A stretch of 64,000 nt of DNA. Source: an uncultured Chlorobiota bacterium (lineage in GTDB: Bacteria; Bacteroidota; Ignavibacteria; UBA10030; UBA6906). The notes beneath the pieces are model-generated. The model saw only the letters and a program-made list of their open reading frames with translations. It did not search any database and was not told the origin of the DNA. Position numbers and translations under genes: made by a program. The stretch spans positions 259,029-323,028 of the forward strand of contig CAADGV010000007.1 in NCBI GenBank assembly GCA_900696645.1, written 5' to 3'. This document shows positions 34,646-43,346 of the stretch, in pieces (position 1 is the first letter of the stretch; each line of letters begins with the position of its first letter).

Positions 34646-34660
34646 TGGCATGTAGTTTGC
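34646..34660 (+). promoter_or_regulatory. sigma-54 promoter of the 34696-38965 signalling cluster
   Basis: TGGCATG-TAGT-TTGC, with GG (34647-34648) and GC (34659-34660) exactly 10 bp apart; only one base of the core departs from TGGCACG-N4-TTGC. The predicted start is ~34672, about 24 bp before the ATG at 34696. It would drive the tightly packed genes that follow. Confidence 0.65.
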
Positions 34661-34695
34661 CGCAACGGTTGTGAAACAACAGGTGAACTGACTAC

Positions 34696-34923
34696 ATGCA
34701 TGTACCCGGGTTCTTCAAGCGGTGCTCACTGTGCGGCACGGAGTGGACTTCAAAAGAAGATTTCCTTGCCGACAGGGATGTTCAACTCCAGGGATATCAG
34801 TGGGATAGTGTACGTGTGAAGAACGGCATGCCTTCCGAAGGAATGCTGGTTTTTACCCATCGTACAACAGCGTGTGGAACGTCAATCACCATTTCAGCAC
34901 GTCAATTCCGCAGAGAAAAATAG
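34696..34923 (+). CDS. small cysteine-containing protein, unknown function
   Basis: 75 residues. The N-terminus has CSLCGTEWTSKEDF, a CxxC knuckle as in zinc ribbons, and a single further Cys lies at TACGTS, so a complete four-Cys site is not present in one chain. A related one-CxxC arrangement is common in small response-regulator-associated proteins, but I cannot name this family. It is the first gene after a good sigma-54 promoter and is 27 bp before the next gene. Confidence 0.6.
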   Translation: MHVPGFFKRCSLCGTEWTSKEDFLADRDVQLQGYQWDSVRVKNGMPSEGMLVFTHRTTACGTSITISARQFRREK

Positions 34924-34950
34924 CGGATTGTTACATTCATCGGACTTCTA

Positions 34951-35298
34951 ATGGGCAGACTCAACTTAGACGAAATCTCACCCGGAATGATCCTCGCTTC
35001 CGACGTATTGGACAGGAGCGGAAGAGTACTACTGAAAACCGGTCTCCAGGTAACCGAAAAACACCTGACAATCCTCAAACAGTGGGGGATAACCGATGCG
35101 GATATTCTTGGCGTAGACCGTGACGAAATCAACGCAAAGACTATCGAGAGCTTTGACAAAGATGTTCTGACCGCATGTGAGACGGAGAAGCGTGAGTTGT
35201 TTCATCATGCAGATATGGCTCACCCGATCAATCAGGAACTCTTTCGGCTTTCCGTGCTTCGTTCAATGAAGAGAAAGGCAGGGGTTGCCACAACATGA
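34951..35298 (+). CDS. stand-alone HD-GYP-type N-terminal domain protein
   Basis: 115 residues. LDEISPGMILASDVLDRSGRVLLKTGLQVTEKHLTILKQWGI resembles the conserved module that precedes HD-GYP domains in cyclic-di-GMP phosphodiesterases (L..l.pGM.la.dv....GrvLL..G..lte..l..L..wgi). Here it stands alone with a short helical tail. Its stop overlaps the start of the HDOD gene (ATGA), so the two products are made together and may work as a split two-domain unit. No enzymatic residue is visible. Confidence 0.65.
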   Translation: MGRLNLDEISPGMILASDVLDRSGRVLLKTGLQVTEKHLTILKQWGITDADILGVDRDEINAKTIESFDKDVLTACETEKRELFHHADMAHPINQELFRLSVLRSMKRKAGVATT

Positions 35299-36137
35299 TA
35301 ACGAGTCCAAGTGATCTGCTGAAAGGTTACGTCGAACTCTCTTCTCTTCCGACAGTATTCATACGCATTAATGAGGCTGTCAACAATCCGCGTTCATCCA
35401 TGAACGATATCGGAAAAATTATCAGCGAGGATGCCGGACTTACGGCACGCCTGCTCATGGTGGTCAACAGCGCCTTCTTCAACTTTCCGCAGCGGATTGA
35501 ATCGATTACAAAAGCCATTGGAATTGTCGGGACCCAACAGCTGCGCGATCTGGCGCTTGCAACGTCCATTATCAAGCTCTTCAAGGGCATCCCGTCCGAT
35601 TTGGTGGATATGGAGAAATTCTGGAAGCACAGCGTCGCAGTCGGAATTGCGGCAAGAACGCTCGCTACGCTTCACAGGGAGGCAAACATCGAGCGGTTCT
35701 TTGTTGCAGGCATCCTTCACGATATCGGCCGGCTTGTGATGTATGTGAAGATTCCCGATCTCTCCCGCGAGGCATTGCTACGCGCAAGAAAGAACAACCA
35801 ACTGCTGTATGTAACTGAAACGGAAGTGATTGGCTTCGATCATGCTGCAGTCGGGCGCGCCCTCATGCAAATCTGGAAACTCTCGGCCTATCAGGAGGAA
35901 GTTGTAGGATTTCATCATAACCCCGGTCTTGCTACCCGATTTCCGGTCGAAACAGCCATCGTGCATGTTGCTGATATTCTTGCCCACGGCATGGGCTTCG
36001 GAAGCAGCGGTGAACAATACGTTCCGCCGCTAAATGCTGAAGTGTGGGAACGTCTTTCATTGCAGGTAAGCGTTCTTGCCCCGGCATGTGAACAGATTGA
36101 CCGCCAGTTTGATGATGCGGTGAAGATTATTCTTTAG
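35295..36137 (+). CDS. HDOD-domain protein
   Basis: 280 residues. The HDOD pattern is clear: LPTVFIRINEAVNNPRSSMNDIGKIISEDAGLTARLLMVVNSAFFNFPQRI, then KAIGIVGTQQLRDLALATSI, AGILHDIGRLVMY and VGFHHNP. HDOD domains resemble HD hydrolases but usually lack full catalytic sites; here HD is retained in LHDIG. They often act as signalling adaptors and are frequent near chemotaxis and flagellar genes. It is translationally coupled to the preceding gene and followed within 9 bp by the hybrid kinase. A related HDOD gene lies at 61588. Confidence 0.88.
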   Translation: MITSPSDLLKGYVELSSLPTVFIRINEAVNNPRSSMNDIGKIISEDAGLTARLLMVVNSAFFNFPQRIESITKAIGIVGTQQLRDLALATSIIKLFKGIPSDLVDMEKFWKHSVAVGIAARTLATLHREANIERFFVAGILHDIGRLVMYVKIPDLSREALLRARKNNQLLYVTETEVIGFDHAAVGRALMQIWKLSAYQEEVVGFHHNPGLATRFPVETAIVHVADILAHGMGFGSSGEQYVPPLNAEVWERLSLQVSVLAPACEQIDRQFDDAVKIIL

Positions 36138-36146
36138 ACGAAGCAC

Positions 36147-38393
36147 ATGAATCCGCAGAATTCACATCACCAAATCCACGCACCGCTTTCCGTTGAGGTT
36201 GTGGATCAGATGAAAAATCTCGAGGAGCGTATTGTCTACCTTGAGGAGGTAAACCGCTGGAATCTCGATGCCCTTGATATCGTTGCCTCGATGGGCGATT
36301 TGCACACAACTGCCCATGTGGATTGGGAGGCGCAGGAGATTCTCGGTGCAACGCGGCAGTATGTTCTTCGCCTCATGCGTTTCCACACTGTGGCATTTCT
36401 GATGGTGAACGATGAGACTGCCGAGTTTGATATTGTTGACTGTGAGCCCGCGGATCAGAGGTCGGCCATTCAGAAGGAGATAGCGCACCAAACAACTCAG
36501 GGAACATTTGCGTGGGCGCTGAACAACAACCGGGCGGTGACGTTCGGTATGCAGCAGTCCGGACATTCGTTGATGCTGCATCCCATCGCAACTCGCGACC
36601 GGGTACTTGGAATGTTCGTCGGTGTGTTGGATGAACGAACCGGACAGGTTGTTGATGGAACTTTGAACCTTCTGTCGATTCTTCTCCTTATTACTGCCAA
36701 CACGCTTGAAAACTCAGCCCTGTACCGCAAAATCAATGAACACAACAAGAACCTTGAGGCCTTGGTTCAGGAGAGAACAAGGGAACTTGAACAGGCTGTG
36801 CACGAGGCACAGGCAGCCACATTAGCGAAGAGTCAGTTTCTTGCGAACATGAGTCATGAAATCCGTACACCCATGAACGGCGTGCTCGGCCTTGCTGAAC
36901 TCCTTCTCGATACCGATTTGGATTCCGTGCAGAGGGATTACGCTCAAACAATTCACTCAAGCGGCGACTCTCTTCTGACCATCATTAACGACATTCTCGA
37001 CTTCTCCAAGATTGAAGCGAACAAGATGTCGCTTGAGCGCATTGACTTCGATCTACACCAGATAGTCGGTGATACCGTGGATTTGTTCGCCCGCAAAGCG
37101 GAGACGCGAGGAGTGCGTGTTGTCGGGATTGTCAATGATAATGTTCCGATTGCCGTTAAGGGCGATCCGGTTCGACTGCGCCAGATCATATCAAACCTTC
37201 TCGGCAACGCCGTGAAGTTTACAAATAACGGAAATATTGTTGTACGGGCGGAATGTGAGGAAGGGCAAGGTCCGGGAATTCGCGTCCGGTTTACCGTAAG
37301 CGATTCGGGTATAGGAATTCCCGAAGAGATTCAGAAAACACTGTTTCAGCCCTTCACACAAGCCGATGGCTCAACAACCCGCAAGTACGGCGGCAGCGGT
37401 CTTGGGCTTGCGATATGCAAACAACTCGTCGAGCTCATGGGCGGAACGATTGGCGTTGCGAGCGAGGCCGGGAGGGGGAGTACATTCTGGTTCTCGGTTG
37501 TATTCGAGAAACCGTCGTCGAGTATCGTGTCAACTGTTGAGGTGGGGAAAACATCCAAGCCCAAAGCAAACCTCACACTTCCGCATGGTATTCAGGTTCT
37601 TCTTGTGGAAGACAACGTCGTTAATCAAAAAGTGGCGATGCGGATGCTGCAGAAGATGGGCTGTGTGCCCGATGTTGCCTCGAACGGGCGGGAGGCTGTC
37701 GAGGCTGTTGCAAACAAAGTGTATGATGTCGTTCTGATGGATTGCATGATGCCAGAAATGGATGGGTTCGATGCGACAATCGCGATTCGAAAATCCGAGC
37801 AGCCGGGACGTCGCACCATTATCTTGGCTATGACGGCGAGCATTCTGCAGAGTGAACAAGATCGCTGTTTCAGCGTCGGTATGGATGATTACGTGGCAAA
37901 GCCTGTCAGAATGGGTCTGCTGCACTCCGTTATTTCGAAACATCTTGAGGAAAGAGAAAAATCAATCGGGCATTCGCCGACTGAAGAACAGATCGCCATC
38001 CCATTCTCGAACGCTCCTGAATCTGGCATCAACGATATTCTTGAAAAATCAAGGCTTGAAGAGCTGTACGAACTCAGCGATGGAGCGGACGCATTGCTTG
38101 TTGAGTTGCTCGAGATGTTTCGTGTTGATGGACCCGCCCGGCTTGAGGAATTGCGGGCAGCAGTTGCCGCGAACGACATGATTGCAACGCGCATGGCCGC
38201 GCATGCCCTTAAAGGAAGCAGCAGAAATCTCGGAGCGACCCAACTTGCCGAATACTGTCACGAACTTGAGTCTGCGTCTCAACGGGGGGCAATTCCGAAT
38301 GCCGAGGAACTTCTGGCAAGTATTGAGAACGAAATCACGCGAGTTATGCGCGTTAGTGAACAGTTTCAATCCAATGAAAGGACTACTTCATGA
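36147..38393 (+). CDS. hybrid histidine kinase: GAF / HisKA / HATPase / receiver / Hpt
   Basis: 748 residues, cytoplasmic. Order: short coiled lead, GAF-like sensor (~45-195), a second coiled segment, HisKA with [12 protein letters not shown] (His237), HATPase_c ([25 protein letters not shown]), receiver with Asp532 ([13 protein letters not shown]), and a C-terminal Hpt domain with [12 protein letters not shown] (His686). This is a complete four-step phosphorelay in one chain. The receiver gene at 38390 overlaps its stop and is the likely final acceptor or partner. Confidence 0.93.
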   Translation: MNPQNSHHQIHAPLSVEVVDQMKNLEERIVYLEEVNRWNLDALDIVASMGDLHTTAHVDWEAQEILGATRQYVLRLMRFHTVAFLMVNDETAEFDIVDCEPADQRSAIQKEIAHQTTQGTFAWALNNNRAVTFGMQQSGHSLMLHPIATRDRVLGMFVGVLDERTGQVVDGTLNLLSILLLITANTLENSALYRKINEHNKNLEALVQERTRELEQAVHEAQAATLAKSQFLANMSHEIRTPMNGVLGLAELLLDTDLDSVQRDYAQTIHSSGDSLLTIINDILDFSKIEANKMSLERIDFDLHQIVGDTVDLFARKAETRGVRVVGIVNDNVPIAVKGDPVRLRQIISNLLGNAVKFTNNGNIVVRAECEEGQGPGIRVRFTVSDSGIGIPEEIQKTLFQPFTQADGSTTRKYGGSGLGLAICKQLVELMGGTIGVASEAGRGSTFWFSVVFEKPSSSIVSTVEVGKTSKPKANLTLPHGIQVLLVEDNVVNQKVAMRMLQKMGCVPDVASNGREAVEAVANKVYDVVLMDCMMPEMDGFDATIAIRKSEQPGRRTIILAMTASILQSEQDRCFSVGMDDYVAKPVRMGLLHSVISKHLEEREKSIGHSPTEEQIAIPFSNAPESGINDILEKSRLEELYELSDGADALLVELLEMFRVDGPARLEELRAAVAANDMIATRMAAHALKGSSRNLGATQLAEYCHELESASQRGAIPNAEELLASIENEITRVMRVSEQFQSNERTTS

Positions 38394-38965
38394 AGATACT
38401 GACAGCCGACGATGATGCCGGCTCAAGAGCAATTCTGTCACGTGTCCTCAAATCCCTCGGCCACGACGTTGTTGAAACAAAGGATGGAAATGAAGGCTGG
38501 GGAACCTACCGCGTCGGTAATTTTCAGCTTGTCATCTCTGATTGGATGATGCCCGGCATGAACGGCATTGAGTTTTGCAAACTGGTTCGGCAAGATACCC
38601 GGCCGAAGTACACATACATCATCCTTCTTACGTCGTTGGAAGGCAAGGAAAAGTATCTCGAGGGAATGGAAGCAGGTGCTGATGACTTCATCAGCAAGCC
38701 GTTTGATCGTGACACGCTTGCTGCCCGGCTTCGTGTAGCGGAACGCATACTCAGCCTTCAGGCGGAAGTGAAGCAACTTGAGGGATTGTTACCCATTTGC
38801 GCCTACTGCAAGAAAATCAAAGATGACGAAAACCATTGGCAGCATATGGAGAGTTACATCTCACGACGAACGGAAGCGAACTTTTCCCATGGTATTTGTC
38901 CGGATTGCTATCAAAAACACATGGTCCCGCAATTGCAAGAACTTCGTAAGATACGCAATGGTTGA
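38390..38965 (+). CDS. response regulator with C-terminal CxxC...CxxC tail
   Basis: 191 residues overlapping the hybrid kinase by 4 bp (ATGA). Receiver: DDD at 7-9, phospho-acceptor Asp51 ([13 protein letters not shown]), Lys in DDFISKPF. A short coiled segment leads to a ~55-residue tail with [18 protein letters not shown] and [13 protein letters not shown], a recurrent module with two CxxC pairs that could bind a metal. It lies 167 bp before the flgB promoter region. The output of the tail is unknown. Confidence 0.88.
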   Translation: MKILTADDDAGSRAILSRVLKSLGHDVVETKDGNEGWGTYRVGNFQLVISDWMMPGMNGIEFCKLVRQDTRPKYTYIILLTSLEGKEKYLEGMEAGADDFISKPFDRDTLAARLRVAERILSLQAEVKQLEGLLPICAYCKKIKDDENHWQHMESYISRRTEANFSHGICPDCYQKHMVPQLQELRKIRNG

Positions 38966-39070
38966 GAGTTCTCTGCAGATGCGCGATAGTAGCCACCCCG
39001 CGCCTTCGCATTCCGGTTGCGCGTTTCATGTTTGCGGCTTTTGGGAGCCACACAAGCAATCCGGGAATCT

Positions 39071-39085
39071 TGGCACTGGGGTTGC
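39071..39085 (+). promoter_or_regulatory. sigma-54 promoter of the flgB flagellar operon
   Basis: TGGCAC-TGGGG-TTGC with GG (39072-39073) and GC (39084-39085) exactly 10 bp apart, followed by A: a full match to TGGCAC-N5-TTGCA. The predicted start is ~39097, 36 bp before the flgB ATG. It implies class II control by an NtrC-type activator, one of which is encoded at 30771. Confidence 0.8.
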
Positions 39086-39132
39086 ACGTCAGTGCCCTGA
39101 ATACTGTATTGTGATTGAAAAGGGAATGTGTT

Positions 39133-39561
39133 ATGCGACTTTTTGATTCGACCAATATCCCTCTGTTGGGCAAGGCCCTCGATGTCTATGCCCTGCGGCA
39201 GAAAGTTATCGCATCCAATCTGGCTAACATCACCACGCACGGGTACAAGAGCCAGAACGTCTCGTTCGAAGAGCATCTTGCGTCTGCATCGCAGGATTCA
39301 GCCGTGAAAGGGGCAACCACGAACGACAAGCACATCAAAGTAGGTGGCGCAACCGCGATGGTCGATGTTCAGCCTCAAGTTCACGACACTGCGCGCAACA
39401 ATCCTCCGAAATACAACGAAATGTCAAGCGGCTTCAATGACGTGGATATTGATATGGAGATGGCCGAGCTGGCAAAGAATCAAATACGCTTCAAGTTCGG
39501 TTCACGGCTGTTGGGCGATACATTCAAGGGGATTCAAAAGGCTATTCGAGGTACGTTATGA
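39133..39561 (+). CDS. flgB: flagellar basal-body rod protein FlgB
   Basis: 142 residues from the ATG at 39133, chosen because MRLFDSTNIPLLGKALDVYALRQKVIASNLANITTHGYK matches the FlgB N-terminus and AGGGA precedes it; an in-frame TTG at 39115 would add six residues. C-terminal MEMAELAKNQIRFKF..RLL is the conserved rod helix. FlgB is a proximal rod subunit in the periplasm, exported by the type III apparatus. First gene of the main flagellar run; overlaps flgC by 4 bp. Confidence 0.94.
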   Translation: MRLFDSTNIPLLGKALDVYALRQKVIASNLANITTHGYKSQNVSFEEHLASASQDSAVKGATTNDKHIKVGGATAMVDVQPQVHDTARNNPPKYNEMSSGFNDVDIDMEMAELAKNQIRFKFGSRLLGDTFKGIQKAIRGTL

Positions 39562-40055
39562 AAGTTGAGAAACTCTTTGCCGGACTCAACGTGAGTGCGC
39601 AGGGTTTGAGTGCGCAACGAAAACGCATGAACGCGATTGCCAACAATATCGCCAATGCAGAAACAACCCGAACCGAAGACGGAACCCCCTACCGGCGGAA
39701 GATGGTGACTGTTGAGTCTGCTTCCGGTCAGCCGTTTACCGATACGTTCCATAAGACCGGACTGCAACTTGACACGACCAATGCATCACATCTATCACCC
39801 GGTGGATTCCAGTTCAGAGCAGAAGGGAACCTCCCCGGCAGTGTGGAAGCCGCTGAAGCGGAAGACTCGTCCGACTTCAAATTGATTCACGATCCCACAC
39901 ATCCTGATGCGGACGAGAACGGCTATGTGAAAATGCCGAACGTCAACATTATCACTGAAATGGTCGACATGATGTCTGCCTCCCGTGCATACGAGGCAAA
40001 TATCACGGTTATCAATGCACAAAAGCAAATGGCAAAAGACAGCCTGGAGATTTGA
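39558..40055 (+). CDS. flgC: flagellar basal-body rod protein FlgC
   Basis: 165 residues, slightly longer than the usual ~140. N-terminal LNVSAQGLSAQRKRMNAIANNIANAETTRTEDGTPYRRK and C-terminal PNVNIITEMVDMMSASRAYEANITVINAQKQM are hallmark rod-protein ends. The start overlaps the flgB stop (ATGA), which couples their translation. It assembles with FlgB, FlgF and FliE in the proximal rod. Confidence 0.95.
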   Translation: MKVEKLFAGLNVSAQGLSAQRKRMNAIANNIANAETTRTEDGTPYRRKMVTVESASGQPFTDTFHKTGLQLDTTNASHLSPGGFQFRAEGNLPGSVEAAEAEDSSDFKLIHDPTHPDADENGYVKMPNVNIITEMVDMMSASRAYEANITVINAQKQMAKDSLEI

Positions 40056-40057
40056 CG

Positions 40058-40354
40058 ATGAAGGTTACAGATATTCGCAGCACACCGGCTCAACTGCCGG
40101 TTCAAAAAAAGAACACACGGCCTGCCGGTGAAGAATCGTTCGAAGCTACGCTGAAGAATATTCCGGCAGAAGCAACGCGTGCGGGTGAGACAAAGCAAAC
40201 ACTTTCACCGGCAGCACTCACGCAGCCGGAACAAGCTTTCTTTGCGCGGCTGTTCCCCGATGCCGCGGACGAAGTGCGGTCGTACAATCCATACCGGCGT
40301 GATCAGACTTCGCTTACGGTACAACTCGGAATTATTGTTGACAGACGAGGATAA
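40058..40354 (+). CDS. small unknown protein between flgC and fliE
   Basis: 98 residues from the ATG at 40058. It is polar and probably mostly disordered in the first half (MKVTDIRSTPAQLPVQKK), with a more structured stretch EQAFFARLFPDAADEVRSYNPYRR near the end. I do not recognise a family. It sits tightly between flgC (2 bp) and fliE (5 bp), so it is co-expressed with proximal rod parts and may be an accessory rod or export factor. Confidence 0.7.
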   Translation: MKVTDIRSTPAQLPVQKKNTRPAGEESFEATLKNIPAEATRAGETKQTLSPAALTQPEQAFFARLFPDAADEVRSYNPYRRDQTSLTVQLGIIVDRRG

Positions 40355-40359
40355 GGCAT

Positions 40360-40659
40360 ATGCAGGAACTTCAATTACTCCCCGAACTGAGCGGGACACG
40401 CAATCACAATTCGGTGAACAAGCTTCTCAAGGAAGCAAACACTTCCTTCAGCGATACGCTCAACCAGGCTGTTCGTGATGTGAATACATTGCAGGGCGAG
40501 GCAGGGAAAGCGGTTCAACGCATGGTGAGCGGCGAGGAAACGGATATTCATAACGTCATGATTGCCGTCGAGAAGGCAAAGACAAGCTTCGAGTTGCTGA
40601 TGGAAGTCCGCAACAAGACCATTGAGGCGTACAGGGAAATCATGAGGATGCAGGTATAA
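40360..40659 (+). CDS. fliE: flagellar hook-basal body protein FliE
   Basis: 99 residues, usual size. SFSDTLNQAVRDVNTLQGEAGKAVQRMVSGEETDIHNVMIAVEKAKTSFELLMEVRNKTIEAYREIMRMQV is a clear FliE C-terminal pattern. FliE links the FliF MS-ring to the rod. It lies 1 bp before fliF. Confidence 0.94.
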   Translation: MQELQLLPELSGTRNHNSVNKLLKEANTSFSDTLNQAVRDVNTLQGEAGKAVQRMVSGEETDIHNVMIAVEKAKTSFELLMEVRNKTIEAYREIMRMQV

Positions 40660-40660
40660 C

Positions 40661-42271
40661 ATGGCCGAGTTTCCCCAGCAAGTCCGCTCACAGCTGATCG
40701 ATCTGACGCGACGTCTATCCATTGCGCAGAAAGTTGCCCTGGGCGCCGTTACGTTTGGCGTTATCGTCGGACTCATCGTCCTAGTCACATTTGTGAACCG
40801 TCCGACGTATGGCACGCTCTTCAGCAATCTTGCGCCACAGGATGCTTCCAAGATTGTGGAGAAGCTGCAAGAGAAGAAAGTCGAATACAAATTGGAGGAC
40901 AACGGAAAAACAATTGTCGTTCCGAAAGATAAGATTTACGATGTTCGTCTTGCTTTAGCCGGCGAAGGTCTGCCACAATCGAGCATTGTCGGATACGAGA
41001 TTTTTGACAGGACAAACCTTGGTGTTTCCGATTTCGTTCAGAAAGTCAATTATCGCCGTGCCTTGGAAGGCGAAATTGCCCGAACCATTCTTCAGATTGA
41101 GGAAGTGGAAGGGGCCCGCGTTCACATTGTTGTGCCGGAAAAGGCTCTCTTCAAGGATGATGAAAAGCCGACGACTGCATCAATTGTGTTGAAGCTGAAG
41201 TCGGGGAAGCCGCTACGTCGTGAAAATGTTCAAGGCATTGTTCATCTCGTGTCCAGCAGCATAGAAGGCCTTGATCCATCCAATGTTACGATTGTTGATT
41301 CACGCGGTACAATGCTTTCCGATGTTGAGAAGGGAAATTCGCTTGCAGCGAGAACATCCACACAATATGAACTGCAACAACGGGTTGAGAACTATCTCTC
41401 ACAAAAGGCGCAAACACTGCTGGAGGGAGTTGTAGGTCCGGGAAATGCACGCGTTCAGGTTTCGGCAGAGCTTGATTACCGGCAGGTGGAACGAACCCTC
41501 GAGCAGTACGACCCCGATAAGACGGTTGTTCGCAGCGAACAGGTAACCGAGGAGAAGTCTGTTGTGAACGATTCGTCGTCCCCCTCCACCCGGAATAACA
41601 CCGTGACGAACTACGAGGTGAATAAATCAATCGAACATATCATCGAAAATGTTGGTGGAATCAAGCGGCTCACCATTGCGGGGATCGTCAACGATGTTCC
41701 CCGTCAGGTGGAAAAGGAAGGGCAGACGGTCACGGAGTTTCAATCCCGAAAACCGGAAGAAATGAACCAACTCGCTGAAATTGTCAAGCGTGCGGTTGGG
41801 TTTGATGAGAAGCGGAACGATGAAGTCACCCTTGTGAATTTGCCTTTTGGCGGCAACGTCGAAAGTGAAGGCTTCCTCTACAAGGATGCACCGGGGAATA
41901 ACTGGACTGAGATATTGCAGGACGATTCGTACGGCAAGTTGCTAATGCTTCTTGCTATGCTTGGCGCAGTGGGGATGATGTGGGTGCTGTTGAGCAAGTT
42001 TCGCGGCAGCAGTGATCCTGAATTAGAGGAGATGCTTGGTACCCGCGTTGATGTTCTTTCCGGCAATGCAGGAAAGTTGGGGGCGGCGCCATCGCAGCAA
42101 GGTGCTCTCGCAGGAAGAAGTCAACGCAGGCAACTTGCTGCTGCAGGTAACACGCTCCTCTCGGATGAAGCGCAGATTCGCGAAGAGCGACAGCAGCGCA
42201 TAGCCGAGTATATTGCCAACCGACCCAAAGAGGCCGGAAGGTTGCTGAAAGTATGGTTGGTGGACAACTGA
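40661..42271 (+). CDS. fliF: flagellar MS-ring protein FliF
   Basis: 536 residues, usual size. Two membrane segments (~22-45 and ~420-440) flank the large periplasmic ring-building region with YGTLFSNLAPQDASKIVEKLQE, LPQSSIVGYEIFD and RALEGEIARTILQIEEVEGARVHIV. The cytoplasmic C-terminal tail ends in the FliG-binding helix (PKEAGRLLKVWL). It forms the inner-membrane MS ring on which the rotor and export gate are built. Confidence 0.96.
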   Translation: MAEFPQQVRSQLIDLTRRLSIAQKVALGAVTFGVIVGLIVLVTFVNRPTYGTLFSNLAPQDASKIVEKLQEKKVEYKLEDNGKTIVVPKDKIYDVRLALAGEGLPQSSIVGYEIFDRTNLGVSDFVQKVNYRRALEGEIARTILQIEEVEGARVHIVVPEKALFKDDEKPTTASIVLKLKSGKPLRRENVQGIVHLVSSSIEGLDPSNVTIVDSRGTMLSDVEKGNSLAARTSTQYELQQRVENYLSQKAQTLLEGVVGPGNARVQVSAELDYRQVERTLEQYDPDKTVVRSEQVTEEKSVVNDSSSPSTRNNTVTNYEVNKSIEHIIENVGGIKRLTIAGIVNDVPRQVEKEGQTVTEFQSRKPEEMNQLAEIVKRAVGFDEKRNDEVTLVNLPFGGNVESEGFLYKDAPGNNWTEILQDDSYGKLLMLLAMLGAVGMMWVLLSKFRGSSDPELEEMLGTRVDVLSGNAGKLGAAPSQQGALAGRSQRRQLAAAGNTLLSDEAQIREERQQRIAEYIANRPKEAGRLLKVWLVDN

Positions 42272-42308
42272 GAACCGGGTTCGTGCGGATCAAACAACAA
42301 TTCATAAC

Positions 42309-43346
42309 ATGAGAAAAGATAGTTCAACTCCGGCACTTGGTACAAAGACACAGAGTAACAAGCAGAAGGCAGCACTCTTGCTGTTGTCATTGGATCTTGG
42401 AACGGCAACAACGCTCATGCGGACGCTGACGCAGGCCGAAATCGAGGATCTTACGGTGGAAATCACCCGTTTGAAAGGTATTCCATCAGCTGAGACAGAT
42501 AAGGTGATGGAAGAGTTTCAATCACTCATCAAAGCGCAGGAATATCTTGTTGATGGCGGCGCCGACCAGGCGCGCTCACTCTTGGAAAAATCATTGGGGA
42601 ACGAACGTGCTGCTTTCACGCTTGACCGCGTGAAGGCGGCGACAACACTGCGAGGATTCAACAATCTCAAGAAGGCAGACGCTTATCAAGTTGCCAATTT
42701 CCTGCAAAAGGAACATCCGCAGACCATTGCATTGATACTCTCGAATCTCCGGCTCGAACAAACCGCCGAAGTGTTGAGCCAGCTTCAGCCTGATTTGAGA
42801 AATGATGTGATCTTTAGAATGGCAACCTTGGGCAAGGTAGCGCCGTCACTTATCGCGGAAATGGAGCAAGCACTGGAAGCCGTTGCACAAACCGATATAA
42901 CAGCGAGTATAAGCGCACTGGGCGGCCCGAAGTCGGTGGCCTCCGTTCTGAATCGTGTCGGGACGGAGAAGGCGAAGGAGATCATGGAACACCTCGAGAT
43001 TCGTGAACCGCAACTTGCATCCGAAATAAAAAGCCTGATGTTCTTGTTTGAAGACATTATCTATGTTGACGACAGGGGCATTCAACGTGTATTGCGTGAG
43101 GTCGATAAGAAAGATCTCGCATTGGCACTCAAAGTTGTTGACGATCAACTGAAAACAAAAATCCTGTCCAACATGTCCGAGCGGGCGCAGGAACTGTTGC
43201 GCGAAGAGTTGCAATATATGGGACCGGTGCGTCTGAAAGAGGTTGAGGCAGCTCAAGCACGCATCATTGCGGTGGTGAAGAAACTGGAAGAAACAGGTGA
43301 GATTATCATCGCGGGAAGAGGCGGAACGGAGGAACTCGTTGTTTAG
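42309..43346 (+). CDS. fliG: flagellar motor switch protein FliG
   Basis: 345 residues, usual size. N-terminal KQKAALLLLSLDLGTATTLMRTLTQAEIEDLT, middle EHPQTIALILSNLRLEQTAEVLSQLQPDLRNDVIFRMA, and C-terminal FLFEDIIYVDDRGIQRVLREVDKKDLALALK, which carries the charged helix that contacts the stator. It sits on FliF and generates torque. The fliH gene starts inside its last codons. Confidence 0.96.
   Translation: MRKDSSTPALGTKTQSNKQKAALLLLSLDLGTATTLMRTLTQAEIEDLTVEITRLKGIPSAETDKVMEEFQSLIKAQEYLVDGGADQARSLLEKSLGNERAAFTLDRVKAATTLRGFNNLKKADAYQVANFLQKEHPQTIALILSNLRLEQTAEVLSQLQPDLRNDVIFRMATLGKVAPSLIAEMEQALEAVAQTDITASISALGGPKSVASVLNRVGTEKAKEIMEHLEIREPQLASEIKSLMFLFEDIIYVDDRGIQRVLREVDKKDLALALKVVDDQLKTKILSNMSERAQELLREELQYMGPVRLKEVEAAQARIIAVVKKLEETGEIIIAGRGGTEELVV
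43328..43341 (+). promoter_or_regulatory. fliH: ribosome-binding site that fixes a TTG start for fliH
   Basis: GGAGG (43328-43332), a 6-base spacer and TTG (43339-43341), all inside the 3' end of fliG. The resulting 8-bp overlap is more plausible than the 50-bp overlap implied by an upstream start at 43297. Confidence 0.7.
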
